Shown here piece by piece: positions 8,615-16,418 of a stretch of 40,324 bases of DNA (position 1 is its first letter; each line of letters opens with the position of its first letter). The DNA comes from Bacteroidia bacterium. GTDB lineage: Bacteria > Bacteroidota > Bacteroidia > Bacteroidales > Bacteroidaceae. Position numbers and translations under genes: made by a program. Below the pieces are notes generated by a model, which saw only the letters and a program-made list of their open reading frames with translations, was not told the DNA's origin and ran no database searches. The DNA lies in assembly GCA_009929715.1 (NCBI GenBank), contig RZZX01000013.1, forward strand, positions 1 to 40,324. Reading direction: 5' to 3'.

Positions 8615-9691
8615 TTATGCTTCCGTTTTATTCGCAATCAGGCGTTTAACTTTGGCTTTATCATGTTGCGCCATGATTTTCACCAGCTCTTTGAAAGAGG
8701 TCTTTTGCGGGTTCCATCCCAATACCGTTCTAGCCTTGGTCGGATCACCTAAGAGTTGTTCCACTTCTGCCGGTCTGAAATACTTCGGATCTACTTCTAC
8801 CAAGACCCTTCCTGTTGCGCAGTCAATTCCTTTTTCGTTCACACCCTCACCTTCCCACTTCAAGCTAACGCCCATCTCTTGGAAAGCCAAAGTGGCAAAC
8901 TCACGTACCGTATGCATCTCACCAGTTGCAATCACAAAATCCTCCGGCGTATGATGTTGAAGCATCAGCCACATGCACTCCACATAATCCTTGGCGTACC
9001 CCCAGTCGCGGCGAGCATCCAAGTTGCCCAAATACAATTTATCCTGTTCACCCTGTACGATGCGTGCAGCGGCTAATGTGATTTTTCGGGTAACGAATGT
9101 TTCTCCTCGGCGTTCACTCTCGTGGTTAAAGAGAATCCCGTTGACAGCAAACATCTCATAACTCTCCCGGTAGTTTTTGGTAATCCAAAAGCCATACTGT
9201 TTAGCCACCCCATATGGGCTTCGAGGGTAAAAAGGCGTTGTCTCCTTCTGAGGCACCTCTTGCACCTTACCATAAAGCTCCGAAGTCGAAGCCTGGTAGA
9301 TGCGCACTTTTTTCTCTAGCCCCAAGATACGAACAGCTTCGAGCATTCGCAGTGTACCGATGGCATCTGCTTCAGCCGTATATTCCGGAACATCGAATGA
9401 CACCTTAACATGACTCTGTGCCGCTAAGTTGTATATCTCATCCGGTTGTACTTGTTGGATGATCCGAATGAGCGAACTCGAATCGGTCATATCTCCATAA
9501 TGGAGGTTTATGGTGCGCTTTTGCTTCATGTCGCGTACCCATTCATCAAAATAGAGGTGTTCGATGCGTCCGGTGTTGAACGACGAAGAGCGGCGTAAGA
9601 TGCCATGCACTTCATACCCTTTCTGAAGAAGGAATTCGGCAAGAAACGATCCATCCTGACCGGTAATGCCCGATATTAAAGCTACTTTCAT
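8615..9691 (-). CDS. gmd: GDP-mannose 4,6-dehydratase
   Basis: A 358-aa extended SDR enzyme that converts GDP-D-mannose to GDP-4-keto-6-deoxy-D-mannose, the first step to GDP-L-fucose. The cofactor motif is G8-IT-G11-QD-G14. The catalytic residues are T136 and E138 in QASTSELYG, and Y160-x3-K164 in SPYGVAK. The substrate-binding segment reads [17 protein letters not shown], the family hallmark. It is the first gene of the gmd-fcl pair, with two bases between them. No glycosyltransferase is adjacent, so the nucleotide sugar probably serves loci elsewhere. Confidence 0.96.
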   Translation of the reverse strand: MKVALISGITGQDGSFLAEFLLQKGYEVHGILRRSSSFNTGRIEHLYFDEWVRDMKQKRTINLHYGDMTDSSSLIRIIQQVQPDEIYNLAAQSHVKVSFDVPEYTAEADAIGTLRMLEAVRILGLEKKVRIYQASTSELYGKVQEVPQKETTPFYPRSPYGVAKQYGFWITKNYRESYEMFAVNGILFNHESERRGETFVTRKITLAAARIVQGEQDKLYLGNLDARRDWGYAKDYVECMWLMLQHHTPEDFVIATGEMHTVREFATLAFQEMGVSLKWEGEGVNEKGIDCATGRVLVEVDPKYFRPAEVEQLLGDPTKARTVLGWNPQKTSFKELVKIMAQHDKAKVKRLIANKTEA

Positions 9692-9716
9692 ACTTTCTAT
9701 TGTTTGTTTAGACCGA

Positions 9717-9748
9717 CAAAGGTCGTTCTTTTTTGCGGTATGTGCAAT
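9717..9748 (-). promoter_or_regulatory. possible promoter of gmd-fcl
   Basis: On the minus strand ATTG (9745-9748) is followed after 20 bases by GACCTTTG (9717-9724), one mismatch from the TAnnTTTG -7 box. The box overlaps the dyad CGACCTTTGTCGG, which could be an operator. Spacing to the gmd ATG is about 25 bases. Confidence 0.4.
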
Positions 9749-10089
9749 AAGTTTTTATTAATTTGTCTTGATCTATAAAAAAAACTTTATCTTTATCCCA
9801 CCTTAATCTTTTTGTTAAAATAGACCCTAAAATGCTGTTAAAGAGGATAAATATGAGGAAATACCGAACAAAACGAAAAAACAGATTGTTTTTTATTCGA
9901 TTGGTTAGGGTGACACCATTTTATACCGATCCATTAATAAAGAATTTAGAAAGACAACTAAGAGACAACGCCACTATGTATAAGTATGGATAAGTCCCCC
10001 TTCTGTGACAAGTAGGCTATGGAGCCGATGGAAGGTGAATACTTATCTGATTATTTGATTAGCAGACACAACATTAAGAAGTATTACGT
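9749..10089. other. intergenic region between gmd and pgl
   Basis: An AT-rich stretch between divergent genes. The only coding candidate is a 46-codon ORF at 9853-9993, listed separately. I recognise no terminator or RNA, and no clear -7 box in front of the downstream gene (the nearest match, ATTATTTG at 10050-10057, lacks the leading T). Confidence 0.4.
9853..9993 (+). CDS. possible 46-aa basic small protein
   Basis: An ATG preceded by AAAGAGGAT opens a 46-codon frame rich in Arg and Lys at its N-terminus (MRKYRTKRKNRLFF) and ending in MYKYG. I recognise no family. An A-rich intergenic region easily yields a Lys/Arg-rich frame by chance, so I list it only as a candidate. Confidence 0.15.
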   Translation: MRKYRTKRKNRLFFIRLVRVTPFYTDPLIKNLERQLRDNATMYKYG

Positions 10090-10797
10090 ATGAAAATTTC
10101 TATTTATCCATCAGCTGTTGCCACGGCACGCGTGTTAATCTTGCGATTAATCACCCTGATGACCGAAGAGCCTACGCGCATTTTCCATATAGCCGTGAGC
10201 GGAGGAAGTACGCCTGCATTACTGTTTGACCTATGGGCCAATGAATATAAAAACATCACTCCTTGGGAGCGTCTGCACATCTATTGGGTCGATGAGATGT
10301 GTGTACCTGCCACTCATTCCGAGAGCAACTTTGGTTTGACACACTCCTTACTTTTGCATGACACCACCATGCCTGCGGAGCATATTCACCGGATCGATGG
10401 AGAGAACAATCCGGTAAAAGAAGCGATACGCTATTCCGGCTTGGTTCGTAAACAGCTGCCTTTTGCCTACGGAGTACCTATCTTCGATGTGGTCCTTCTG
10501 GGAGCTGCTACCGACGGTCATTTGGCCTCTATTCATTGCGGTCAAGAGGCGTTGCTCTCAGAGCCCTTTCCGTATGTGTCGACTGTTAACCCGGATAATG
10601 GGAAGCGATGTATCACGATGACTGGCAAAGTGATGCTCTATGCCGAACGCACTTTTTTCTTCATAACCGGCAAAGCAAAGGCCCCCATTGTGGCCGATAT
10701 CATGAAACAGGGCGATCTTACGCCGGCGGCTTTTGTGGCTCATCACGGAAAGAATGTAGAGCTGTTTGTCGATAAACTCGCTGCTTCAATGCTCTAG
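10090..10797 (+). CDS. pgl: 6-phosphogluconolactonase
   Basis: A 235-aa DevB/SOL-family enzyme of the NagB-like fold. It hydrolyses 6-phosphogluconolactone to 6-phosphogluconate in the oxidative pentose phosphate pathway. Family motifs are AVSGGSTPALLF (phosphate-binding loop, about 34-45), YWVDEMCVPATHSESNFGL (about 64-82) and LLGAATDGHLASIHCG (about 137-152, carrying the catalytic histidine). It stands alone, although zwf and gnd often accompany pgl in Bacteroidota, so the other enzymes must be encoded elsewhere. Length is normal for the family. Confidence 0.9.
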   Translation: MKISIYPSAVATARVLILRLITLMTEEPTRIFHIAVSGGSTPALLFDLWANEYKNITPWERLHIYWVDEMCVPATHSESNFGLTHSLLLHDTTMPAEHIHRIDGENNPVKEAIRYSGLVRKQLPFAYGVPIFDVVLLGAATDGHLASIHCGQEALLSEPFPYVSTVNPDNGKRCITMTGKVMLYAERTFFFITGKAKAPIVADIMKQGDLTPAAFVAHHGKNVELFVDKLAASML

Positions 10798-10897
10798 ATG
10801 GCTTACAGAGCAACGCTTTGAGGAGGGGTAGGAGCGAGGTCCGTAACCTTGTTTCTAATGGGCGAACAACTCTCGTGTTATTTTTTTTGTGTTTTTA

Positions 10898-10928
10898 TTT
10901 GTCTTGAATGATAAAAGATTTATATTTG
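10898..10928 (+). promoter_or_regulatory. Bacteroidota promoter of the cytochrome bd operon
   Basis: TTTG (10898-10901) is followed after exactly 19 bases by TATATTTG (10921-10928), a full consensus match. The predicted start near 10935 leaves about 20 nt before the DUF4492 gene. Confidence 0.8.
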
Positions 10929-10955
10929 TATTCGTTACAAAATAGATATTAAACC

Positions 10956-11180
10956 ATGAGAAAAACACTCACCTCTATTTATCGCTTTTATGTGGACGGT
11001 TTTCGAAGCATGACATTGGGGCGGACGCTTTGGCTAATCATCTTGCTAAAACTCTTTGTGATGTTTTTTATTTTGAAACTATTCTTTTTCCCCAATTTTC
11101 TAAAAAGTCACTCCACCGATGAAGGGAAGAGCGATTATGTTGGTTCGGAGCTTGTAGAGCGCGCCTTACCTCAACCGTGA
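10956..11180 (+). CDS. DUF4492 small membrane protein of the cyd operon
   Basis: A 74-aa protein with one transmembrane segment (about 25-47, LWLIILLKLFVMFFILKLFFF) and a basic, aromatic N-terminus (YRFYVDGFRSMTLGR), which is the DUF4492 signature as I know it. Such genes sit in front of cydA in Bacteroidota and some Campylobacterota. It is separated from cydA by 28 bases and shares the consensus promoter. A role as a small subunit or assembly factor of cytochrome bd, comparable in size to CydX-type peptides, is inference from context only. Confidence 0.8.
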   Translation: MRKTLTSIYRFYVDGFRSMTLGRTLWLIILLKLFVMFFILKLFFFPNFLKSHSTDEGKSDYVGSELVERALPQP

Positions 11181-11208
11181 TTTTTAACTTTAAAACGACT
11201 ATAATGCT

Positions 11209-12771
11209 ATGATTGAAAGTATTGACACCTCATTGATTGATTGGTCGAGAGCGCAGTTTGCCATGACGGCCATGTATCATTGGATCTTTGTTCCGCTAAC
11301 ATTAGGCTTGGCTGTTGTCATGGGGGTTATGGAGACCTTGTATTACAAAACCGGTGATCTGTTTTGGAAGCAGACCGCTAAGTTCTGGATGAAGCTGTTC
11401 GGGATCAACTTTGCTATTGGAGTGGCCACCGGGCTGATACTAGAGTTTGAGTTCGGGACCAACTGGAGCAACTACTCGTGGTTTGTGGGCGACATTTTCG
11501 GGGCACCTCTTGCCATCGAAGGGATTCTGGCCTTTTTTATGGAAGCCACCTTTATAGCCGTGATGTTTTTCGGCTGGGATAAGGTGAGTAAGCGGTTTCA
11601 CTTGGCTTCTACTTGGCTTACAGGGTTAGGGGCAACCATCTCTGCTTGGTGGATTTTGGTGGCCAATGCTTGGATGCAACATCCGGTCGGTATGGAATTT
11701 AACCCCGATACGGTTCGTAATGAGATGGTCGACTTCTGGGCTGTTGCCTTATCGCCTGTGGCGGTCAACAAGTTTTTCCATACCGTACTTTCCGGTTGGG
11801 TACTGGGTGCTATCTTTGTAGTAGGCATCAGCTGCTGGTACCTCTTGAAGAACCGCAACAAACCCTTTGCCTTGGCAAGCATTAAGATTGGTGCCATCTT
11901 TGGGCTGGTATCCTCCTTGTTGGTTGCTTGGACTGGCGATGGTTCCGCTTATCAGGTGGCACAGACCCAACCCATGAAGCTAGCGGCTGCCGAAGGCCTT
12001 TATAAAGGTGGGGAGCGTGTTGGTTTAGTTGCCTTTGGTGTTTTGAATCCCGAGAAGCAGACCTACGATGACGGACAAGACCCGTTTCTCTTTAAGATTG
12101 AACTTCCCGGTTTACTCTCTTTCTTAAGCGAGCGTGATTTTCAGGCCTTTGTGCCTGGCATAACCGATATCATAGAAGGCGGCTATACATTGAAAGACGG
12201 CACTGTAGCCCTATCGGCTGCCGAGAAGATCGAGCGAGGCAAGAAGGCCATCACTGCATTGGGTCTCTATCGTGAAGCCAAACGTCAGAAAGACGAGGTG
12301 AAAGCCCAAGAAGCCTACACTGTTTTGAAAGAGCACATCCCCTATTTCGGTTATGGCTACATCAAAGACGTGAAAGATCTTGTGCCCCACGTACCCTTGA
12401 ACTTTTACGCTTTTCGGGTGATGGTTTTGCTTGGCGTCTATTTCATTCTCTTCTTTAGTGTGATTCTATTTTTAGTCTATAAAAAAGAGTTAAGTCGCAT
12501 GAAGTGGGTTCATTGGGTAGCCCTACTCACCATCCCTTTAGGCTATATAGCCGGGCAAGCCGGTTGGGTGGTTGCCGAGTGCGGTCGTCAGCCATGGGCC
12601 ATTCGCGACATGCTTCCCGTAGGTGCGGCCATCTCTAAGCTTCAGGTCGGTTCTGTCCAGACCACCTTCTTTATTTTCTTAGGCCTCTTTACTGTGATGT
12701 TGATAGCCGGTGTAGGCATCATGACACGCGCCATCAAGCACGGGCCAGAGAGCGATACCCCTCATGTTTAA
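11209..12771 (+). CDS. cydA: cytochrome bd quinol oxidase subunit I
   Basis: A 520-aa polytopic inner-membrane protein that oxidises quinol (menaquinol in this group) and reduces O2 with very high affinity. The haem ligands are all present: H24 in MYHWIFVPLTLG (E. coli H19), H191 in NKFFHTVLSGW (H186) and M405 in FRVMVLLG (M393). The quinol-binding K257-x-x-A-x-E262 of the Q loop and the GRQPW motif are intact. Length is close to the E. coli protein. It lies between the DUF4492 gene and cydB and uses their common promoter. In a Bacteroidales anaerobe it would give nanaerobic respiration or O2 scavenging. Confidence 0.97.
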   Translation: MIESIDTSLIDWSRAQFAMTAMYHWIFVPLTLGLAVVMGVMETLYYKTGDLFWKQTAKFWMKLFGINFAIGVATGLILEFEFGTNWSNYSWFVGDIFGAPLAIEGILAFFMEATFIAVMFFGWDKVSKRFHLASTWLTGLGATISAWWILVANAWMQHPVGMEFNPDTVRNEMVDFWAVALSPVAVNKFFHTVLSGWVLGAIFVVGISCWYLLKNRNKPFALASIKIGAIFGLVSSLLVAWTGDGSAYQVAQTQPMKLAAAEGLYKGGERVGLVAFGVLNPEKQTYDDGQDPFLFKIELPGLLSFLSERDFQAFVPGITDIIEGGYTLKDGTVALSAAEKIERGKKAITALGLYREAKRQKDEVKAQEAYTVLKEHIPYFGYGYIKDVKDLVPHVPLNFYAFRVMVLLGVYFILFFSVILFLVYKKELSRMKWVHWVALLTIPLGYIAGQAGWVVAECGRQPWAIRDMLPVGAAISKLQVGSVQTTFFIFLGLFTVMLIAGVGIMTRAIKHGPESDTPHV

Positions 12772-12789
12772 CCGTTAAAACTGAATACT

Positions 12790-13932
12790 ATGTATATTTA
12801 TCTTCAACATTATTGGTGGTTCGTCGTTTCCCTGCTTGGAGCCCTTTTGGTTTTCTTACTCTTTGTTCAGGGAGGAAATTCCTTGTTGTTCTGTTTAGGC
12901 AAGACCGATCAGCAACGGCGGATGTTAGTCAACTCCACCGGTCGGAAGTGGGAGTTCACATTCACCACCCTAGTCACCTTTGGTGGTGCCTTCTTCGCCT
13001 CCTTTCCCCTGTTTTATAGCACCAGTTTTGGCGGTGCCTATTGGCTTTGGATGATTATTCTCTTCACCTTTGTGCTTCAAGCGGTGAGTTACGAATTTCA
13101 GAGCAAGGTGGGCAACCTCTTAGGAAAGAAGACCTACCAGACATTCCTGGTGATCAATGGCATTGTAGGTCCACTTCTTCTTGGTGGGGCAGTAGCCACC
13201 TTTTTCACTGGTTCCAACTTCCTAGTCAACAAAGAGAACATGACCGAGTTAGCGATGCCCGTCATCAGCAGTTGGGCCAATGGTTGGCATGGGTTAGACG
13301 CCTTAGCCGATCCTTGGAACGTCGTTTTAGGTTTGGCTGTTTTCTTTCTAGCGCGTATCTTAGGCCTTCTTTATTTCAGGAACAACATAGCCGATGAAGA
13401 ACTAGCCACTCGCGGTCGCCGGTTACTCCTAGTCAACAGCGTTCTCTTCCTCCTTTTCTTTTTGAGCTTTGTAGTCCGTCTATTGGTTGGCGATGGGTTT
13501 GCGGTGAATCCCGAGACCCAAGAAATCTACCTGCAACCCTACAAATACGCTCTCAACTTCATCGAGATGCCCGCCATTCTCATCCTCTTTTTAGTTGGCG
13601 TACTTCTCGTTCTTTGGGGCATCGGTCGCACCCTTCTCAGCTCGAAGTTCAATAAAGGCATCTGGTTCACAGGCCTTGGCACTGTACTGACTGTACTCGC
13701 TTTATTCTTGGTAGCAGGCTATAATAACACCGCCTATTACCCCTCTAACGCCGATCTACAAAGTTCGCTCACATTAAGCAACAGCTGCTCCAGTGCGTTC
13801 ACCCTTGAAGTGATGGCCTACGTCTCTCTGCTTGTGCCCTTCGTTCTGGCTTACATCTTCTACACTTGGCGCAGCCTAGATAGGACCAGAATCACGTCCG
13901 AGGAACTCGATGGAGACAGCCATGCCTATTAA
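12790..13932 (+). CDS. cydB: cytochrome bd quinol oxidase subunit II
   Basis: A 380-aa polytopic membrane protein and partner of CydA. It starts 18 bases after the cydA stop. Family features include the N-terminal QHYWWFVVSLLGALLVFLLFVQGG helix region, the RKWEFTFTTLVTFGGAFFASFP segment, and SYEFQSK, matching the conserved EFxxK region of CydB. At least eight hydrophobic helices are visible. The gene is followed by a strong terminator at 13979-14018, so the operon is DUF4492-cydA-cydB. Confidence 0.96.
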   Translation: MYIYLQHYWWFVVSLLGALLVFLLFVQGGNSLLFCLGKTDQQRRMLVNSTGRKWEFTFTTLVTFGGAFFASFPLFYSTSFGGAYWLWMIILFTFVLQAVSYEFQSKVGNLLGKKTYQTFLVINGIVGPLLLGGAVATFFTGSNFLVNKENMTELAMPVISSWANGWHGLDALADPWNVVLGLAVFFLARILGLLYFRNNIADEELATRGRRLLLVNSVLFLLFFLSFVVRLLVGDGFAVNPETQEIYLQPYKYALNFIEMPAILILFLVGVLLVLWGIGRTLLSSKFNKGIWFTGLGTVLTVLALFLVAGYNNTAYYPSNADLQSSLTLSNSCSSAFTLEVMAYVSLLVPFVLAYIFYTWRSLDRTRITSEELDGDSHAY

Positions 13933-13978
13933 TCGAACCACCTACCGAGAGCTGTTTTCATAACACCTCGAAACAGAT

Positions 13979-14018
13979 AAAAAGAGCGTCGGACTAAGGA
14001 GTGTCCGACGCTCTTTTT
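13979..14018. terminator. bidirectional intrinsic terminator after cydB
   Basis: A perfect 16-bp stem (13979-13994 with 14003-14018) closes on an 8-base loop. The stem is GC-rich at its core (GAGCGTCGGAC), with five A on one side and five T on the other, so it can act on both strands: after cydB, and, at some distance, after the leftward dehydrogenase gene. Confidence 0.92.
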
Positions 14019-14143
14019 ATATAAAGTACCAGGCCCTTTAAGATTTCTCTCTAACACCCCAGCCCCCTTTACCGTATCCCTGATAGGCCCCAAGCCTCTA
14101 AAACTTTAGACTCAAAGCTCTAAATATCAAGCCATTCTCCATG

Positions 14144-15100
14144 CTATTTTGCCACATCATTCTCCGGTTTTCCTGCGATAAAAGCCTTCACGTTGTTTAC
14201 GATCGTCTTCATCAACCGTTCGCGTGCAGCTTTGGTAGCCCATGCTATGTGCGGTGTGATAAAACAGTTCTTTGCTGTCAGTAGCGGATTATCAGATCGA
14301 GGCGGTTCAGTAGAAAGCACATCCACGCCCGCTGCATAAATCACCCCCTTGTTGAGAGCCTGTGCCAGCTCCTTCTCATTAATCAATCCGCCACGTCCCG
14401 TATTAATTAAGATAGCCGTTGGCTTCATCAAAGCCAGCCGACGGGCATTCACCATTTCGGCCGTATCGTCGGTTAGCGGACAATGCAAACTAATCACATC
14501 ACACTCCGCAAAAAGCTCATCCAGCTCCCTCTTTTTAATCTCCGGTGGTAATTGGAACGACGATTTTGACGTATACGCCAACACCTGCATCCCAAAGCCG
14601 ATTGCAATGCGAGCTGTATGAAAGCCCGTATGCCCCAGTCCCACCAAGCCGATTTTCTTATCCTGAAGTTCGATGAGCGGTGTATCCCAGAAGCAGAAGT
14701 CTTTGCTCATTCCCCAATCTCCCTGATACACGCGGTCAGCATAATGCTGCACCCGTTGCGTGATATTCAAGATATGTGCGAAAACCATCTGTGCCACCGA
14801 GGGCGTGCTATACGCCGGAATATTAGTCACCACCAAGCCACGTGCTTTAGCTGCCGGCAGATCCACGATGTTATAGCCCGTAGCCATCACCCCGATATAC
14901 TTCAGTAGAGGCAGTTTAGCCAGATGCTCGGCTGTGATTACCACCTTATTAATTAGAATCATTTCCGCTTCAGCAGCCCGTTCCACCACCTTATCGGCCG
15001 GTGTCCGGTCATAAACGGTACATTCACCCAACGTCTTTATCTCGTCCCAAGAGAGATCCCCCGGGTTAGCGGCATAGCCGTCTAATACTACAATTTTCAT
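14144..15100 (-). CDS. D-2-hydroxyacid dehydrogenase (NAD+)
   Basis: A 318-aa enzyme of the D-isomer-specific 2-hydroxyacid dehydrogenase family, glycerate-dehydrogenase-like. Typical reaction: NAD(P)H-dependent reduction of a 2-oxoacid such as hydroxypyruvate. The Rossmann motif is GLVGLGHTG. The catalytic triad regions are INTGRGGLINE (Arg), GVDVLSTEPP (Glu) and ITPHIAWAT (His). The open frame extends 36 codons upstream, but that part overlaps rarA in another frame and resembles nothing. I chose the ATG at 15100 (MKIVVLDGYAANPGDLSW); the ATG at 15106 is the alternative. It is the third gene of the DUF5686-rarA operon, 34 bases after rarA. The exact substrate is uncertain. Confidence 0.88.
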   Translation of the reverse strand: MKIVVLDGYAANPGDLSWDEIKTLGECTVYDRTPADKVVERAAEAEMILINKVVITAEHLAKLPLLKYIGVMATGYNIVDLPAAKARGLVVTNIPAYSTPSVAQMVFAHILNITQRVQHYADRVYQGDWGMSKDFCFWDTPLIELQDKKIGLVGLGHTGFHTARIAIGFGMQVLAYTSKSSFQLPPEIKKRELDELFAECDVISLHCPLTDDTAEMVNARRLALMKPTAILINTGRGGLINEKELAQALNKGVIYAAGVDVLSTEPPRSDNPLLTAKNCFITPHIAWATKAARERLMKTIVNNVKAFIAGKPENDVAK

Positions 15101-15134
15101 AGGCATAATATAGATTAAGTGTGACTGAAAAAAC

Positions 15135-16415
15135 TTAGTTCTTTTTCGGTTTAAAGCGTTCGCCCCACAACCGTTGCATAGACTCCTCCAGTTTCTGTTC
15201 GGCAGCATTAGCCTGCGGTTGCCAGATGCGTCTCTCTTTCAGCTCATCGGGCAAGAACTGCTGCACCACAAAATTCCCCTCATAGCTATGTGCATACTTG
15301 TACGCCTCTCCATACCCCAACTGCTTCATCAATTTAGTTGGTGCGTTACGCAAGTGCAGTGGCACCGGCAAATTTCCCGTTTCGCGTACCAGCTCCAAGG
15401 CCTCATTAATTGCCTTATAAGCCGAATTACTTTTCGGGCTTGTAGCCAGATAAATCGTTGTTTGTGCGAGCGGTATCCGCCCCTCCGGCCAGCCGATTTT
15501 TGCGATGGTATCAAAGCACGCATTGGCCAACAACAGGGCATTGGGATTTGCCAAACCAATATCTTCCGAAGCCGAAATGACTAGTCGCCGAGCAATAAAC
15601 TTTGGATCTTCCCCTCCCTCGATCATGCGAGCGAGCCAATAGATAGCCCCATCCGGATCACTTCCCCGAATCGATTTAATAAGAGCCGATACAATATCAT
15701 AGTGCATCTCCCCCTCCTTATCATACGCCAACGGATTCTCTTGTAAACGCTCCGTCACCATGCGATCAGTGATAACCACCGGGTCCTGCGGTTCCGAACT
15801 CACTATCAACTCCAAGATATTCAGAAGCTTTCGCGCATCACCACCCGAGAAACGAAGCATAGCTGTACTCTCCTTCAGCTCCACCCGGCGCTCCTTTAGC
15901 ACCACATCGGTCGACAAAGCGCGGTCCAACAAGGCCAATAAGTCTTCCTTCTCCAACGATTTAAGCACATAAAGCTGACACCTAGAGAGCAGCGGTCTGA
16001 TCACCTCGAACGATGGGTTTTCCGTGGTTGCTCCGATGAGCGTCACTGTACCGTGTTCCACAGCGCCCAACAACGAATCTTGTTGAGATTTGCTAAACCG
16101 ATGAATCTCATCAATAAATAAAATAGGGCTAGCCTGTGAGAAGAACCGGTTGCTTTTAGCCCGTTCTATTACCTCACGCACATCCTTCACTCCCGAAGTG
16201 ACAGCACTCAAGGTATAAAACGGCGTCTCCAACTTGTTGGCTATAATCTGAGCCAACGTTGTTTTCCCCACTCCCGGAGGCCCCCAGAGGATAAACGACG
16301 AGATTCGTCCCCCCTCGATCATCTTGCGGAGCACCGCATTAGGGCCCACCAAATGTTGCTGCCCGATATAGTCATCCAACGTTTTCGGTCGTAATCGTTC
16401 TGCTAAAGGTTGCAT
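15135..16415 (-). CDS. rarA: replication-associated recombination protein A
   Basis: A 426-aa AAA+ ATPase of the RarA/MgsA/WRNIP1 family, acting at stalled replication forks with single-stranded DNA-binding protein and RecA. Walker A is GPPGVGKT (45-52) and Walker B is LFIDEIHRF (D102-E103). Sensor 1 is in LIGATTENPSF and the arginine-finger region in LLSRCQLY. The C-terminal tetramerisation and MgsA domains follow (SDPDGAIYWLARM, EDIGLANP, PVPLHLRNAPTKLMKQLGYG). It starts three bases after the upstream stop, so it is tightly coupled to the DUF5686 gene. Confidence 0.95.
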   Translation of the reverse strand: MQPLAERLRPKTLDDYIGQQHLVGPNAVLRKMIEGGRISSFILWGPPGVGKTTLAQIIANKLETPFYTLSAVTSGVKDVREVIERAKSNRFFSQASPILFIDEIHRFSKSQQDSLLGAVEHGTVTLIGATTENPSFEVIRPLLSRCQLYVLKSLEKEDLLALLDRALSTDVVLKERRVELKESTAMLRFSGGDARKLLNILELIVSSEPQDPVVITDRMVTERLQENPLAYDKEGEMHYDIVSALIKSIRGSDPDGAIYWLARMIEGGEDPKFIARRLVISASEDIGLANPNALLLANACFDTIAKIGWPEGRIPLAQTTIYLATSPKSNSAYKAINEALELVRETGNLPVPLHLRNAPTKLMKQLGYGEAYKYAHSYEGNFVVQQFLPDELKERRIWQPQANAAEQKLEESMQRLWGERFKPKKN

Positions 16416-16418
16416 AAG

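Noticed and set aside
15101..15208. 36-codon N-terminal extension of the D-2-hydroxyacid dehydrogenase
   Set aside because: It overlaps rarA in another frame and shows no family similarity; the family start matches the ATG at 15100.
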